Shown here: positions 8,157 to 15,448 of the stretch, one piece after another | How positions within the stretch are numbered: position 1 is the first letter of the stretch | Layout of the letters: the number at the start of each line of letters is the position of its first letter | From: an uncultured Rikenellaceae bacterium | GTDB lineage: Bacteria; Bacteroidota; Bacteroidia; Bacteroidales; Rikenellaceae | Assembly: GCA_904501625.1 (NCBI GenBank) | Contig: CAJGBR010000018.1 | Span: forward strand, 1-27,597 | Reading direction: 5' to 3' | DNA length: 27,597 bases | Position numbers and translations under genes: made by a program | Notes under the pieces: model-generated | Told to the model about the DNA's origin: nothing | Database searches by the model: none | What the model saw: only the letters and a program-made list of their open reading frames with translations

Positions 8157-8635
8157 TTGCTAATTTTAAATGTAAAACGTTTCTGCATAACGTAACTATA
8201 AACGATGGTGATGCAGATTGTGATTATTTTTGCGATTTCGGCTGGAATTGTTGCTATCTCCACAAACAATTTTAGACACACGTAGTTCAGTAAAATTGAA
8301 CCGCAGACTACGAGCAAATACCTTTTAAGTTGTTGTATCTGTTTTAATTGTGAGCCTGGGAATACAATATTACGATTGAGCCAGAACCCAGTGTAGAATG
8401 TAATTGGGAACTCGATAATGAATGCTGCGATGTGTGCCGAGATGGCAACAATACCTAAATTCAGAATTTGTTCCTTCAGGATAAAGTTATACAATATGAA
8501 GTACAACACCCAGTCCAAAACAAGATTTGCTCCACCGCATACACCATACCGAAAAGTCTGTATAGGTACGATTTTTCGTATGGGTCGGATATAGAAAAAA
8601 TCTATAAATTGGGTCAATATTCTTGCGAGGTTCAT
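8153..8635 (-). CDS. GtrA-like small membrane protein
   Basis: This 160-aa protein has four hydrophobic segments (about residues 32-52, 60-85, 105-125 and 132-150). It shows the GtrA pattern: an FRYGVCGGANLVLDWVLY first helix, a FWLNRNIVF loop before helix 3, and the terminal VMQKRFTFK, equivalent to the family's basic-FxF end. GtrA proteins are thought to flip or carry polyprenyl-phosphate-linked sugars across the inner membrane. The substrate cannot be read from sequence, and no glycosyltransferase gene is adjacent. It overlaps both uvrB and holB by ATGA junctions, so it lies inside a DNA-maintenance operon. Whether that has meaning or is just packing is unknown. Confidence 0.9.
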   Translation of the reverse strand: MNLARILTQFIDFFYIRPIRKIVPIQTFRYGVCGGANLVLDWVLYFILYNFILKEQILNLGIVAISAHIAAFIIEFPITFYTGFWLNRNIVFPGSQLKQIQQLKRYLLVVCGSILLNYVCLKLFVEIATIPAEIAKIITICITIVYSYVMQKRFTFKISK

Positions 8636-10650
8636 TTTTTAAAATCTTTAAGTTTGGCTTGCAGGTCGTACATTTGATCTCTGAATTGGGCAGCTGCGAT
8701 AAAATCGAGTTTTTTTGCTGCATCTTCCATTGCGATTCTGCGTTGTTCGATCAACTGTTCGAGTTCACTTGCCGTAATGTATGGTTTGTTGGTGTCGGCT
8801 GCCATCAATCCGTTGTAACCTGCCATTGGATATGGTTGATATTCGGTATTTTGGGCTGTGCGACCAAGTGTGAGTTGAGCCGATCGAGTAGTCGAACGTG
8901 GTGTTATAGAATGTCTTTTATTGTATTCGATTTGAATTGAACGTCGACGATTGGTTTCGGCAATAGTTGCCCTCATCGAATCAGTAATTCTGTCAGCATA
9001 CATAATTACTCGTCCGTTGGCATTTCTGGCTGCACGTCCTGCTGTCTGAGTCAGCGAGCGTGTCGATCTGAGGAATCCCTCTTTATCGGCGTCCATAATT
9101 GCAACGAGTGCAACCTCGGGCATATCTAGACCCTCTCTTAGTAGATTCACTCCGATTAGTACGTCAAAGACATCTGCGTGCATATCGTCAAGAATTTGTA
9201 TTCGTTCGAGTGTGTCTACGTCTGAGTGTATATATCGGCATCTTATTCCGAGCCGTTCGAAATAGCTGTTCAACTCTTCGGCCATACGTTTTGTTAGTGT
9301 AGTGACCATAACCTTTTCGTGGCGGCCTGTACAGAGTTCGATCTCGTCGAGCAGATTGTCAATCTGCCCGTCAGTGGGTCTGACTTCGATTTCTGGATCA
9401 AGCAGTCCTGTTGGTCTGATGAGTTGTTCAACTACGATACCTTCGGATTTCACAAGTTCATAGTCAGCAGGGGTTGCACTGACATAGACACATTGACCTA
9501 CTAAGGATTCGAATTCGGAAAATTTCAAAGGTCGGTTGTCAATTGCAGCCGAAAGTCGGAAACCATATTCTACAAGGTTTCGTTTTCTTGAGTAGTCGCC
9601 TCCGTACATTCCGTGGATTTGAGGAATCGTAACGTGGCTCTCATCTATTATAGTCAAAAAATCTTTTTGGAAATAGTCAATCAGACAGAATGGTCGGCTG
9701 CCTGCATCTCGCCCGTCGAAATAACGTGAATAGTTCTCGATGCCTGAACAATATCCCAATTCTTTAATCATCTCCAGGTCGTATTCGACACGTTGTTTGA
9801 GTTTTTTTGCTTCGGCAGTTCGTCCCTCCTGAATGAATGCTTCGCACTCTCGAGTCAAATCGTATTGGATAAGTTTTATTGCACGATGCATTCTCTCTTT
9901 TGTACTGACGAAAATTGTTGCGGGGTAGATTGTAATATTATCCAGCCGTTCGATCCGTTGTCCAGAAACAGGATCGAAAGAGCATAGTTCTTCGATTTCC
10001 CGATCAAACATAACAACTCGGTATGCAATGTCGCCGTATGCAGGGAATATATCTATCGTATCGCCCTTAACTCTGAAAGTTCCGCGTTTAAAATCCATTT
10101 CGTTTCGCGAATACATAGCATCAACCAGCGAATAGAGAATTCGATTTCGGTCGATGACCTGTTCGCGGTGTAATTCCAATGTATTTTCGTGGAAATCTTC
10201 AGGATTGCCTATGCCATACAGACACGAGACAGATGAGATGACAATAACATCGCGTCGACCTGAGAGCAGTGCTGAAGTTGTGCTCAATCTCATTTTCTCG
10301 ATATCTTCATTTATGGACAGATCTTTTTCGATGTATGTGTCGGTAGTTGGCAAGTATGCTTCGGGTTGGTAGTAGTCGTAATATGACACAAAATATTCAA
10401 CGACATTTTCGGGAAAGAATGCCTTGAATTCTCCGTAAAGTTGAGCCGCAAGAGTCTTGTTATGAGATAGTATCAGTGTGGGTCTGTTGAGTTGAGCAAT
10501 AACGTTGGCCATAGTGAACGTCTTACCAGAGCCGGTTACTCCGAGCAACGTCGAGTGTGGAGTTCCCGATTTAATGGCTTCAACGAGCTGCGAGATGGCC
10601 TGAGGTTGGTCACCTGTGGGTGCAAACTGTGATACTAATTTGAAATTCAT
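8632..10650 (-). CDS. uvrB: excinuclease ABC subunit B
   Basis: This 672-aa protein is UvrB, the damage-verifying helicase-like subunit of nucleotide excision repair. The start at 10650 (MNFKLVSQF) gives the usual N-terminus and length; the open frame continues 186 bases upstream, but that part is AT-rich promoter DNA. Seen in order are Walker A GVTGSGKT (37-44), the beta-hairpin YYDYYQPEAYLP that clamps one DNA strand, the DESH box, the QTAGRAARN helicase motif VI, and a C-terminal UVR domain (final 35 residues) for UvrA/UvrC contact. It is the first gene of the uvrB-gtrA-holB-folK operon. A -7 element lies only six bases before the ATG, suggesting a leaderless or nearly leaderless mRNA. Confidence 0.97.
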   Translation of the reverse strand: MNFKLVSQFAPTGDQPQAISQLVEAIKSGTPHSTLLGVTGSGKTFTMANVIAQLNRPTLILSHNKTLAAQLYGEFKAFFPENVVEYFVSYYDYYQPEAYLPTTDTYIEKDLSINEDIEKMRLSTTSALLSGRRDVIVISSVSCLYGIGNPEDFHENTLELHREQVIDRNRILYSLVDAMYSRNEMDFKRGTFRVKGDTIDIFPAYGDIAYRVVMFDREIEELCSFDPVSGQRIERLDNITIYPATIFVSTKERMHRAIKLIQYDLTRECEAFIQEGRTAEAKKLKQRVEYDLEMIKELGYCSGIENYSRYFDGRDAGSRPFCLIDYFQKDFLTIIDESHVTIPQIHGMYGGDYSRKRNLVEYGFRLSAAIDNRPLKFSEFESLVGQCVYVSATPADYELVKSEGIVVEQLIRPTGLLDPEIEVRPTDGQIDNLLDEIELCTGRHEKVMVTTLTKRMAEELNSYFERLGIRCRYIHSDVDTLERIQILDDMHADVFDVLIGVNLLREGLDMPEVALVAIMDADKEGFLRSTRSLTQTAGRAARNANGRVIMYADRITDSMRATIAETNRRRSIQIEYNKRHSITPRSTTRSAQLTLGRTAQNTEYQPYPMAGYNGLMAADTNKPYITASELEQLIEQRRIAMEDAAKKLDFIAAAQFRDQMYDLQAKLKDFKK

Positions 10651-10656
10651 AACCCA

Positions 10657-10664
10657 CAAAAATA
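10657..10664 (-). promoter_or_regulatory. -7 element of the uvrB operon promoter
   Basis: On the minus strand TATTTTTG matches TAnnTTTG exactly. It is separated from the uvrB ATG by only six bases (TGGGTT), so transcription would begin within a few bases of the start codon. No clear TTTG -33 element is present at the normal 19-21-nt spacing; the upstream DNA is almost pure A/T. Confidence 0.5.
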
Positions 10665-10687
10665 CTAAAATTTTAATAAAATTAATT

Positions 10688-10702
10688 ACGTTGAGGTACG
10701 TT
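10688..10702. repeat. direct ACGTT repeat at the mntP -33 position
   Basis: ACGTT occurs at 10688-10692 and again at 10698-10702, with a period of 10 bp. The pair covers the place where a -33 element would lie for the -7 box at 10720-10727, and lies between the divergent uvrB and mntP starts. It could be a regulator site, but two 5-mers are weak evidence. Confidence 0.3.
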
Positions 10703-10719
10703 CTTAAGATATGATTTAT

Positions 10720-10727
10720 TAACTTTG
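10720..10727 (+). promoter_or_regulatory. -7 element of the mntP-folC promoter
   Basis: TAACTTTG is a perfect TAnnTTTG match. The start codon of mntP is 20 nt downstream of its last base, giving a leader of about 15 nt. The leader contains CACC (10729-10732) and GGTG (10739-10742), which can form a 4-bp hairpin just before the ATG. There is no room for a yybP-ykoY manganese riboswitch. Confidence 0.65.
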
Positions 10728-10747
10728 TCACCTCTAAAGGTGAAAAT

Positions 10748-11314
10748 ATGATTGGAATTGTTGCCATACTGCTATTAGGAGTAGCTTTAAGTTTGGATAC
10801 ATTTGCTGTTTCGGTAACATTGGGTGCTTGTTGCAATCGTTCAACATCATTCGAAAGAATGCGTTTTCTGATATTGATGGGATTGTTTCACGTCGCAATG
10901 ATTCTGATTGGTTGGTTGTGTGGCAACACTATACACCGAATAATTGAATCATTCGACCATTGGATTGCATTCGGATTACTCGCATTTCTCGGTGTAAAAA
11001 TGATAATCGAGTCATTTTCGTCAAATGAAGAGCCTCCTAAATCTACGGTTTTATCACTGCAGAACACTTTGCTTTTGTGTGTCGCTGATAGTATTGATGC
11101 ATTGGCTACCGGCTTTTCTCTCTCAATGCAATCTGTAAGAATCGGAATTGTTTGGGCCGCATTGATTATTGGATTTCTTGCATTTTTGATTTCTGGGTTG
11201 GGAATACAACTTGGCCGATATTTCAGCAGCAAATTGGGTGCAAAAGCAACTCTTGTCGGGGGAATTATTCTGATAGTGATTGGTGCAAGAATCTTGATTG
11301 AACATACAATGTAA
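10748..11314 (+). CDS. mntP: putative manganese efflux pump MntP
   Basis: This 188-aa protein has six predicted membrane segments and the internal duplication typical of MntP (formerly YebN): SLDTFAVS in the first half and SIDALATG in the second, each with an Asp in the membrane. In other bacteria MntP exports Mn2+ and protects against manganese excess. The start follows a perfect -7 element by 20 nt. The stop codon overlaps the folC start by one base (TAATG), so the two are co-expressed. It is divergent from uvrB across a 97-bp gap. The family call is strong; the substrate is inferred from the family. Confidence 0.94.
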   Translation: MIGIVAILLLGVALSLDTFAVSVTLGACCNRSTSFERMRFLILMGLFHVAMILIGWLCGNTIHRIIESFDHWIAFGLLAFLGVKMIIESFSSNEEPPKSTVLSLQNTLLLCVADSIDALATGFSLSMQSVRIGIVWAALIIGFLAFLISGLGIQLGRYFSSKLGAKATLVGGIILIVIGARILIEHTM

Positions 11315-12606
11315 TGAATTACGAAGCAACACTCGAATTTTTATTTTCGTCATTGCCTATGTACCAGCGTGTGGGTGCAGCGGCATATAAAGCAAATCTT
11401 GATAATACTGAGGCATTAGACCGTCATTTAGGTTCACCTCACCAGTCATATCATACGATACACGTAGCCGGAACAAATGGTAAGGGATCAACATCACATA
11501 TGTTGGCATCGATTCTTCGTCGTCAGGGATACCGCGTAGGATTATATACCTCACCTCATCTTAAGGATTTCAGAGAACGAATCAAGGTCAATGGCGAGAT
11601 GATTTCTCGTGAGGCCGTAGTTGATTTTGTTAAAAATAACAAGCCAATTATCGAACAACTGCGACCCTCGTTTTTTGAGATGACAGTCGCAATGGCATTC
11701 GATTATTTTGCACGTGAGAAGGTTGATGTCGCGGTGATTGAAGTTGGTATGGGAGGTCGTCTAGATTCGACCAATATCATTACTCCGTTGGTCAGTGTCA
11801 TTACCAATATTTCGTTTGACCACACACAGTTTTTAGGCGAAACATTGCCGGCCATAGCAACAGAGAAGGCAGGAATCATAAAACCGGGAGTTGCGGTGGT
11901 TGTAGGTGAACGAGATGATCAGACAGATGCGGTATTTGAAGCTCGTGCTGCAGAAATGGGTAGTCCGTTGGTCTTTGCCTCTGATGTATATAAATGTATA
12001 TCGTCAGAGCCTGATAGTCAAGGACAAAAACTTGTATTTACATCAGATAGTGGTGATTTTGCATTGAATTGTGATTTGTCCGGTGATTGTCAGCGATTGA
12101 ACATTGCGACAGTTCTGTCAGTTGTAGATAGCCTGAACGAGGGATCAGTATTGCAGATTGATAGAGAATCTGTGGTTCAAGGCATTGCCACTGCAGCAAA
12201 GGATACTGGATTGATGGGTCGTTGGCAGATACTTTCCGACAGTCCGCTGACGGTTTGTGATACGGGACATAATGTGGGTGGAATGGCATTGGTTTCGGCA
12301 CAGATTGCACGACAAAAATATGATAGACTTTGGGTGGTGTTCGGAGTCGTTGAGGACAAGGACCTTAATGCAGAGTTGCCGTTTCTGCCACGTGAAGCAT
12401 ATTACTTCTTTACCAATGCATCAATCAAGCGTGCAATGCCGGCAGATGAGTTGACGGAGAAGGCTACTGCTGCGGGACTCAGGGGTGAATCGGTGCCTGA
12501 GGGCGTGGCTGAAGCATTGCGTCGTGCCAGAGAGAAAGCGGCCACTCAGGATATGATATATATTGGAGGCAGTACGTTTATTGTTGCAGAGGTGCCTGAT
12601 TTATAG
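11314..12606 (+). CDS. folC: bifunctional folylpolyglutamate synthase/dihydrofolate synthase
   Basis: This 430-aa protein is FolC, a Mur-ligase-like ATP-dependent enzyme that adds glutamate to dihydropteroate or tetrahydrofolate. Seen are the ATP-binding P-loop GTNGKGST (53-60), the TSPHLKDFRERIKVNGEMI loop, VAVIEVGMGGRLDSTN with magnesium-binding residues, the ITNISFDHTQFLG segment and CDTGHNVGGM in the C-terminal domain. Length is typical. It begins inside the mntP stop codon (TAATG) and has no promoter of its own that I can see. It ends 3 bases before the convergent stop codon of the RecD-like helicase, with no terminator between them. Confidence 0.96.
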   Translation: MNYEATLEFLFSSLPMYQRVGAAAYKANLDNTEALDRHLGSPHQSYHTIHVAGTNGKGSTSHMLASILRRQGYRVGLYTSPHLKDFRERIKVNGEMISREAVVDFVKNNKPIIEQLRPSFFEMTVAMAFDYFAREKVDVAVIEVGMGGRLDSTNIITPLVSVITNISFDHTQFLGETLPAIATEKAGIIKPGVAVVVGERDDQTDAVFEARAAEMGSPLVFASDVYKCISSEPDSQGQKLVFTSDSGDFALNCDLSGDCQRLNIATVLSVVDSLNEGSVLQIDRESVVQGIATAAKDTGLMGRWQILSDSPLTVCDTGHNVGGMALVSAQIARQKYDRLWVVFGVVEDKDLNAELPFLPREAYYFFTNASIKRAMPADELTEKATAAGLRGESVPEGVAEALRRAREKAATQDMIYIGGSTFIVAEVPDL

Positions 12607-12609
12607 ATA

Positions 12610-14028
12610 TTACTCTTCGAAAAATCGTTCATCAAAATTCACGAGGTACAGTTGCTCTGTAGCTCGTGTCAGTGCGGTGTATAGCCAACGCATCAGATCG
12701 GTGGTGATCTCTTCATCCCCGAAGAGCATTTTATCGACGAAAACGCAGGGCCATTGTCCCCCTTGTGCCTTATGACAGGTCACTGAGTAGGCAAATTTTA
12801 CTTGTAGTGCATTGTAAAACGGATCTTCACGGATAGCCTTGTATCGTTTGCTCTTTGCTGTGATATGGGCATAGTCCGATTCTACTCCGTAGAATAGAGC
12901 CCGAGATTGTTCTTGTGTAAGTGATGGCGACTCGCTGTGTAGTGTGTCGAGAATAATCTTGCAGTCGAGTTCATAATCTTCATAGTCAGGAAAGGTTAGT
13001 GTAACGGTAGCGAATCTAAATCCGTATAACTCTTCGTAGCGTTGTATCCGTTTAACTCGGGCAATGTCACCATTGGCAATGAAATCAAGATTTGAGTCGG
13101 GATCATTCTCTACATAGTGGTAATTGTTCTTGACAATCATTAACATATCACCCGACGACACCTCCTCTTCACGTTGCAGAATGAAGTTTCTGATAGCCTG
13201 ATTGAATCTGTTTGCACGTTTATTTGAACGGGTAATGACGATTACACCGTCAGCTCCCCATTTCGAGTAGGCATCTTCCAATACCTCGTTCAATTCATAC
13301 CCTTCGACTGCCCGTATCTGTGGCAGCGACATTCGGAACATCGGTATATCCTGAATGCCGGCCTCAATCATACAGCGTACAAGTGTTGCATTGAACAATA
13401 TTCCCGAATCGTTATTTTGTCTTACGACATCGGTCATTGTCCCATAGAAAACCTCTCCGTATTCATTCATAGCAGCGGGGTCGAGAGCCGGACTATTCTC
13501 AAGACCTACGGGAGGTAGCTGGGCATTGTCGCCTACCAAAATCAGACGACAGTCGATACCGCTACGAATATATTGAATCAAATCTTCAAGCAGACAGCCA
13601 CTTCCGAACATTTTATTTTCTCCGACAACATTTGATAACATCGAGGCTTCGTCAACAATAAAAATCGAATTTTTGTGTCTGTTTGGACTTAAATCAAAAT
13701 GAGAATTTTCGCCATCAAATTTTTTTTCACGATAAATTTTTTTATGAACAGTCAGTGCTTGGCTATCTGCGTGTTGACTCAGAACTTTTGCAGCTCGACC
13801 TGTCGGTGCTAATAATATAGTATTGATTTTCAGTATTTTAAGAGCGTGAACTAAGGCTCCGAGCAGAGTCGTTTTCCCTGTTCCGGCGTATCCATTCAGA
13901 ATGAAAATTCCATCAGAAGACGATTCCGAAATAAATTCGGATAATGATTCTATTAATTTTTTTTGATCAAAAGTTGTTTCAAAACCAAATTCGTTGTAAA
14001 TTTGGGTCGAAATATGTTTCGAAATCAT
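12610..14028 (-). CDS. short RecD-like ATP-dependent DNA helicase
   Basis: This 472-aa protein is a superfamily 1B helicase. Walker A is GYAGTGKT (46-53), Walker B is VDEASM (125-130) and motif III is GDNAQLPPVG (166-175). The C-terminus has the RecD/UvrD_C_2 motifs: a YSVTCHKAQGGQW segment and RWLYTALTRATEQLYLV. Compared with RecD or RecD2 (about 600-750 aa) it lacks the long N-terminal helix-hairpin-helix or RecB-binding region. It is better described as a short RecD/Pif1-like helicase. It is transcribed alone, leftward, from a -7 element 29 nt upstream. AddA-type and AddB-type genes lie within 10 kb, but a physical link is only a guess. Confidence 0.92.
   Translation of the reverse strand: MISKHISTQIYNEFGFETTFDQKKLIESLSEFISESSSDGIFILNGYAGTGKTTLLGALVHALKILKINTILLAPTGRAAKVLSQHADSQALTVHKKIYREKKFDGENSHFDLSPNRHKNSIFIVDEASMLSNVVGENKMFGSGCLLEDLIQYIRSGIDCRLILVGDNAQLPPVGLENSPALDPAAMNEYGEVFYGTMTDVVRQNNDSGILFNATLVRCMIEAGIQDIPMFRMSLPQIRAVEGYELNEVLEDAYSKWGADGVIVITRSNKRANRFNQAIRNFILQREEEVSSGDMLMIVKNNYHYVENDPDSNLDFIANGDIARVKRIQRYEELYGFRFATVTLTFPDYEDYELDCKIILDTLHSESPSLTQEQSRALFYGVESDYAHITAKSKRYKAIREDPFYNALQVKFAYSVTCHKAQGGQWPCVFVDKMLFGDEEITTDLMRWLYTALTRATEQLYLVNFDERFFEE
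13973..14004 (+). promoter_or_regulatory. candidate promoter for the DUF3822-rsmD operon
   Basis: TAAATTTG at 13997-14004 is a perfect -7 match; GTTG at 13973-13976 is a partial -33 match with a 20-nt spacer. It would give a leader of about 70 nt to the gene at 14079. The element lies inside the 5' end of the opposing helicase gene, so it may be chance. A degenerate alternative, TAATTTG, lies at 14045-14051. Confidence 0.3.
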
Positions 14029-14057
14029 AGTAACCTCTGTTTACTAATTTGAGAATA

Positions 14058-14065
14058 CAAACTTA
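14058..14065 (-). promoter_or_regulatory. -7 element of the RecD-like helicase gene
   Basis: On the minus strand TAAGTTTG matches TAnnTTTG perfectly and lies 29 nt upstream of the helicase ATG at 14028. The normal -33 position would fall around the divergent gene's start codon and carries no good TTTG. Confidence 0.5.
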
Positions 14066-14078
14066 ATAAAAAATAATA

Positions 14079-14726
14079 ATGAAACGAGCATTAAAGATTA
14101 TTTTGCCTCTTATGATCGTGGGATTTGCTTGGATGCTTTATGATGGCATTATGGCTCCCGAGAGATTCAAAAAAGAACGAGAACTTCGCGAAGCAGAAGT
14201 TATTCAACGCCTTAAAGACATTCGTTCTGCACAACACGCGTTTAAACGTGTACACCAACGTTATGTCGCAAGTTTTGATACATTGATCGCCTTCGTATTG
14301 AACGACTCATTGACATTCGAACGTGCAATCGGTTCTGATGACGACTCTTTGGCTGTAGCTCAAGGTAAGGTTACACGTGAAAAATTTAAAGTGGCAGTTA
14401 AAGATACTGCATTCGTAGTAGTTAACTCTAAGGAAAAAGCACTGAGAGAACGCAAATTGTCTGTTGAAGAGATTGAAAATTTGCGTTATATCCCGTTCTC
14501 TGGAAATACAGAATTCATCTTGGATGCAGGTTATTTGACAACAGAATCTCAAGTTGTTATTCCTGTTTTCGAAGCAAAGGCTCCGTATATTACATTCTTG
14601 GATACAATCAAATATCGCCAAGACGTAATCAACTTGTTGGATGACAGAAAAAGAACTGATCGTTATAAAGGCATAAAAGTCGGCTCTATGACTGAAGCTA
14701 CTAACGATGCAGGTAACTGGGAATAG
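14079..14726 (+). CDS. membrane-anchored protein of unknown function, PilN- or pilin-like architecture
   Basis: This 215-aa protein has a very short basic N-terminus (MKRALK), one membrane helix (about 6-24), and then a charged, probably coiled-coil helix (about 28-62: PERFKKERELREAEVIQRLKD and on). The stretch IRSAQHAFKRVHQRYVASFDTL resembles the helix after the membrane segment in pseudopilins. The remainder is a soluble extracytoplasmic domain with no catalytic motif. No signal-peptidase or clear prepilin cleavage site is evident. It is followed after 2 nt by the DUF3822 gene. I do not recognise a named family; the helix-then-coiled-coil layout also fits PilN. The layout is seen; the pilus-like assignment is inference. 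Confidence 0.8.
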   Translation: MKRALKIILPLMIVGFAWMLYDGIMAPERFKKERELREAEVIQRLKDIRSAQHAFKRVHQRYVASFDTLIAFVLNDSLTFERAIGSDDDSLAVAQGKVTREKFKVAVKDTAFVVVNSKEKALRERKLSVEEIENLRYIPFSGNTEFILDAGYLTTESQVVIPVFEAKAPYITFLDTIKYRQDVINLLDDRKRTDRYKGIKVGSMTEATNDAGNWE

Positions 14727-14728
14727 TA

Positions 14729-15448
14729 ATGCAGCGTATTTATTCATTAGAGAATAAGTCAAAAACTAAATCATTTAAAACGTCCGTTCTTGTTGATAAG
14801 AATGGACGTTTTTTTGCAAAGATTGCTGAGGGCGGAGTGCTGCTTGAGGTCGATAAATTTGACGATTTGAACGACTTGAATATGCCGAGTAATTGTAATT
14901 CGATCGTTCTCTCAACAAGTGCAGCTACGATAGTCCCAGAGGAGTTGTTTGACTATTCACAACGGCAAGCATTTGTTGAAGCTGCGGGTATATATCCTAC
15001 TGCAGATGAGGTGGTTGAGGTTTCGACTGCGGTTGATGGTGTTGTCGCAGTAATGCTCCTGAATAGACAACTTGCCGATAGATTAAAAGAATTTAAGGTG
15101 CCGAGATACCACTCGGTTCAGATTAACCTGATTCGTGCACGAGATAAAAAATTGCGTACGGGTCGTGTGTTGTTAATGAATATGGGTGAAGATTCATTGA
15201 CCGTAACGTTGCATACTGATGGCAAACTGAGGTTGGCAGAGGTCTTCCCAATTGCAAATAACGACGAGGTATTGTTTATTGTTAAGCATATTGAACGGAA
15301 ATTCCCGGCAGTACAGGGCGTTACGAAGATCTTTGGACTCGGAGCAACCCAGTGTTATGAATATCTGACTCAATTTGTAGATTCGATAGAGATGGATATT
15401 GTTGACGAATCAGGAGTAGAATACAATAACCTAATATTGGGTATATGA
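14729..15448 (+). CDS. DUF3822 family protein, probable actin-like ATPase fold
   Basis: This 239-aa protein has no signal peptide. It sits directly before rsmD, the position of DUF3822 proteins in Bacteroidota. Features include two short beta-rich repeats (DKNGRFFAKIAEGGVLLEVD near the N-terminus; GRVLLMNMGEDSLTVTLHTDG around 145-165) and GVTKIFGLGATQCYEYL near the end. These fit a small ASKHA (actin/hexokinase/PilM-like) fold, which I recall for a Bacteroides DUF3822 structure; this memory should be verified. It starts 2 nt after the membrane protein and its stop overlaps the rsmD start (ATGA), so the three genes are coupled. Classical phosphate-binding motifs are not obvious. Function unknown. 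Confidence 0.8.
   Translation: MQRIYSLENKSKTKSFKTSVLVDKNGRFFAKIAEGGVLLEVDKFDDLNDLNMPSNCNSIVLSTSAATIVPEELFDYSQRQAFVEAAGIYPTADEVVEVSTAVDGVVAVMLLNRQLADRLKEFKVPRYHSVQINLIRARDKKLRTGRVLLMNMGEDSLTVTLHTDGKLRLAEVFPIANNDEVLFIVKHIERKFPAVQGVTKIFGLGATQCYEYLTQFVDSIEMDIVDESGVEYNNLILGI

Noticed and set aside
8468..8940. Plus-strand and alternative minus-strand frames over gtrA and the 3' end of uvrB
   Set aside because: They are antisense or frame-shifted readings of two well-supported genes with no signature of their own.
10665..10747. yybP-ykoY manganese riboswitch upstream of mntP
   Set aside because: The spacer is only 97 bp and the -7 element sits 20 nt before the ATG. No long paired domains are visible in this AT-rich DNA.
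10651..10836. 62-codon N-terminal extension of the uvrB frame
   Set aside because: It adds residues unlike any UvrB N-terminus, spans the AT-rich promoter region and overlaps the start of mntP. The ATG at 10650 gives the canonical MNFKLVSQF start.
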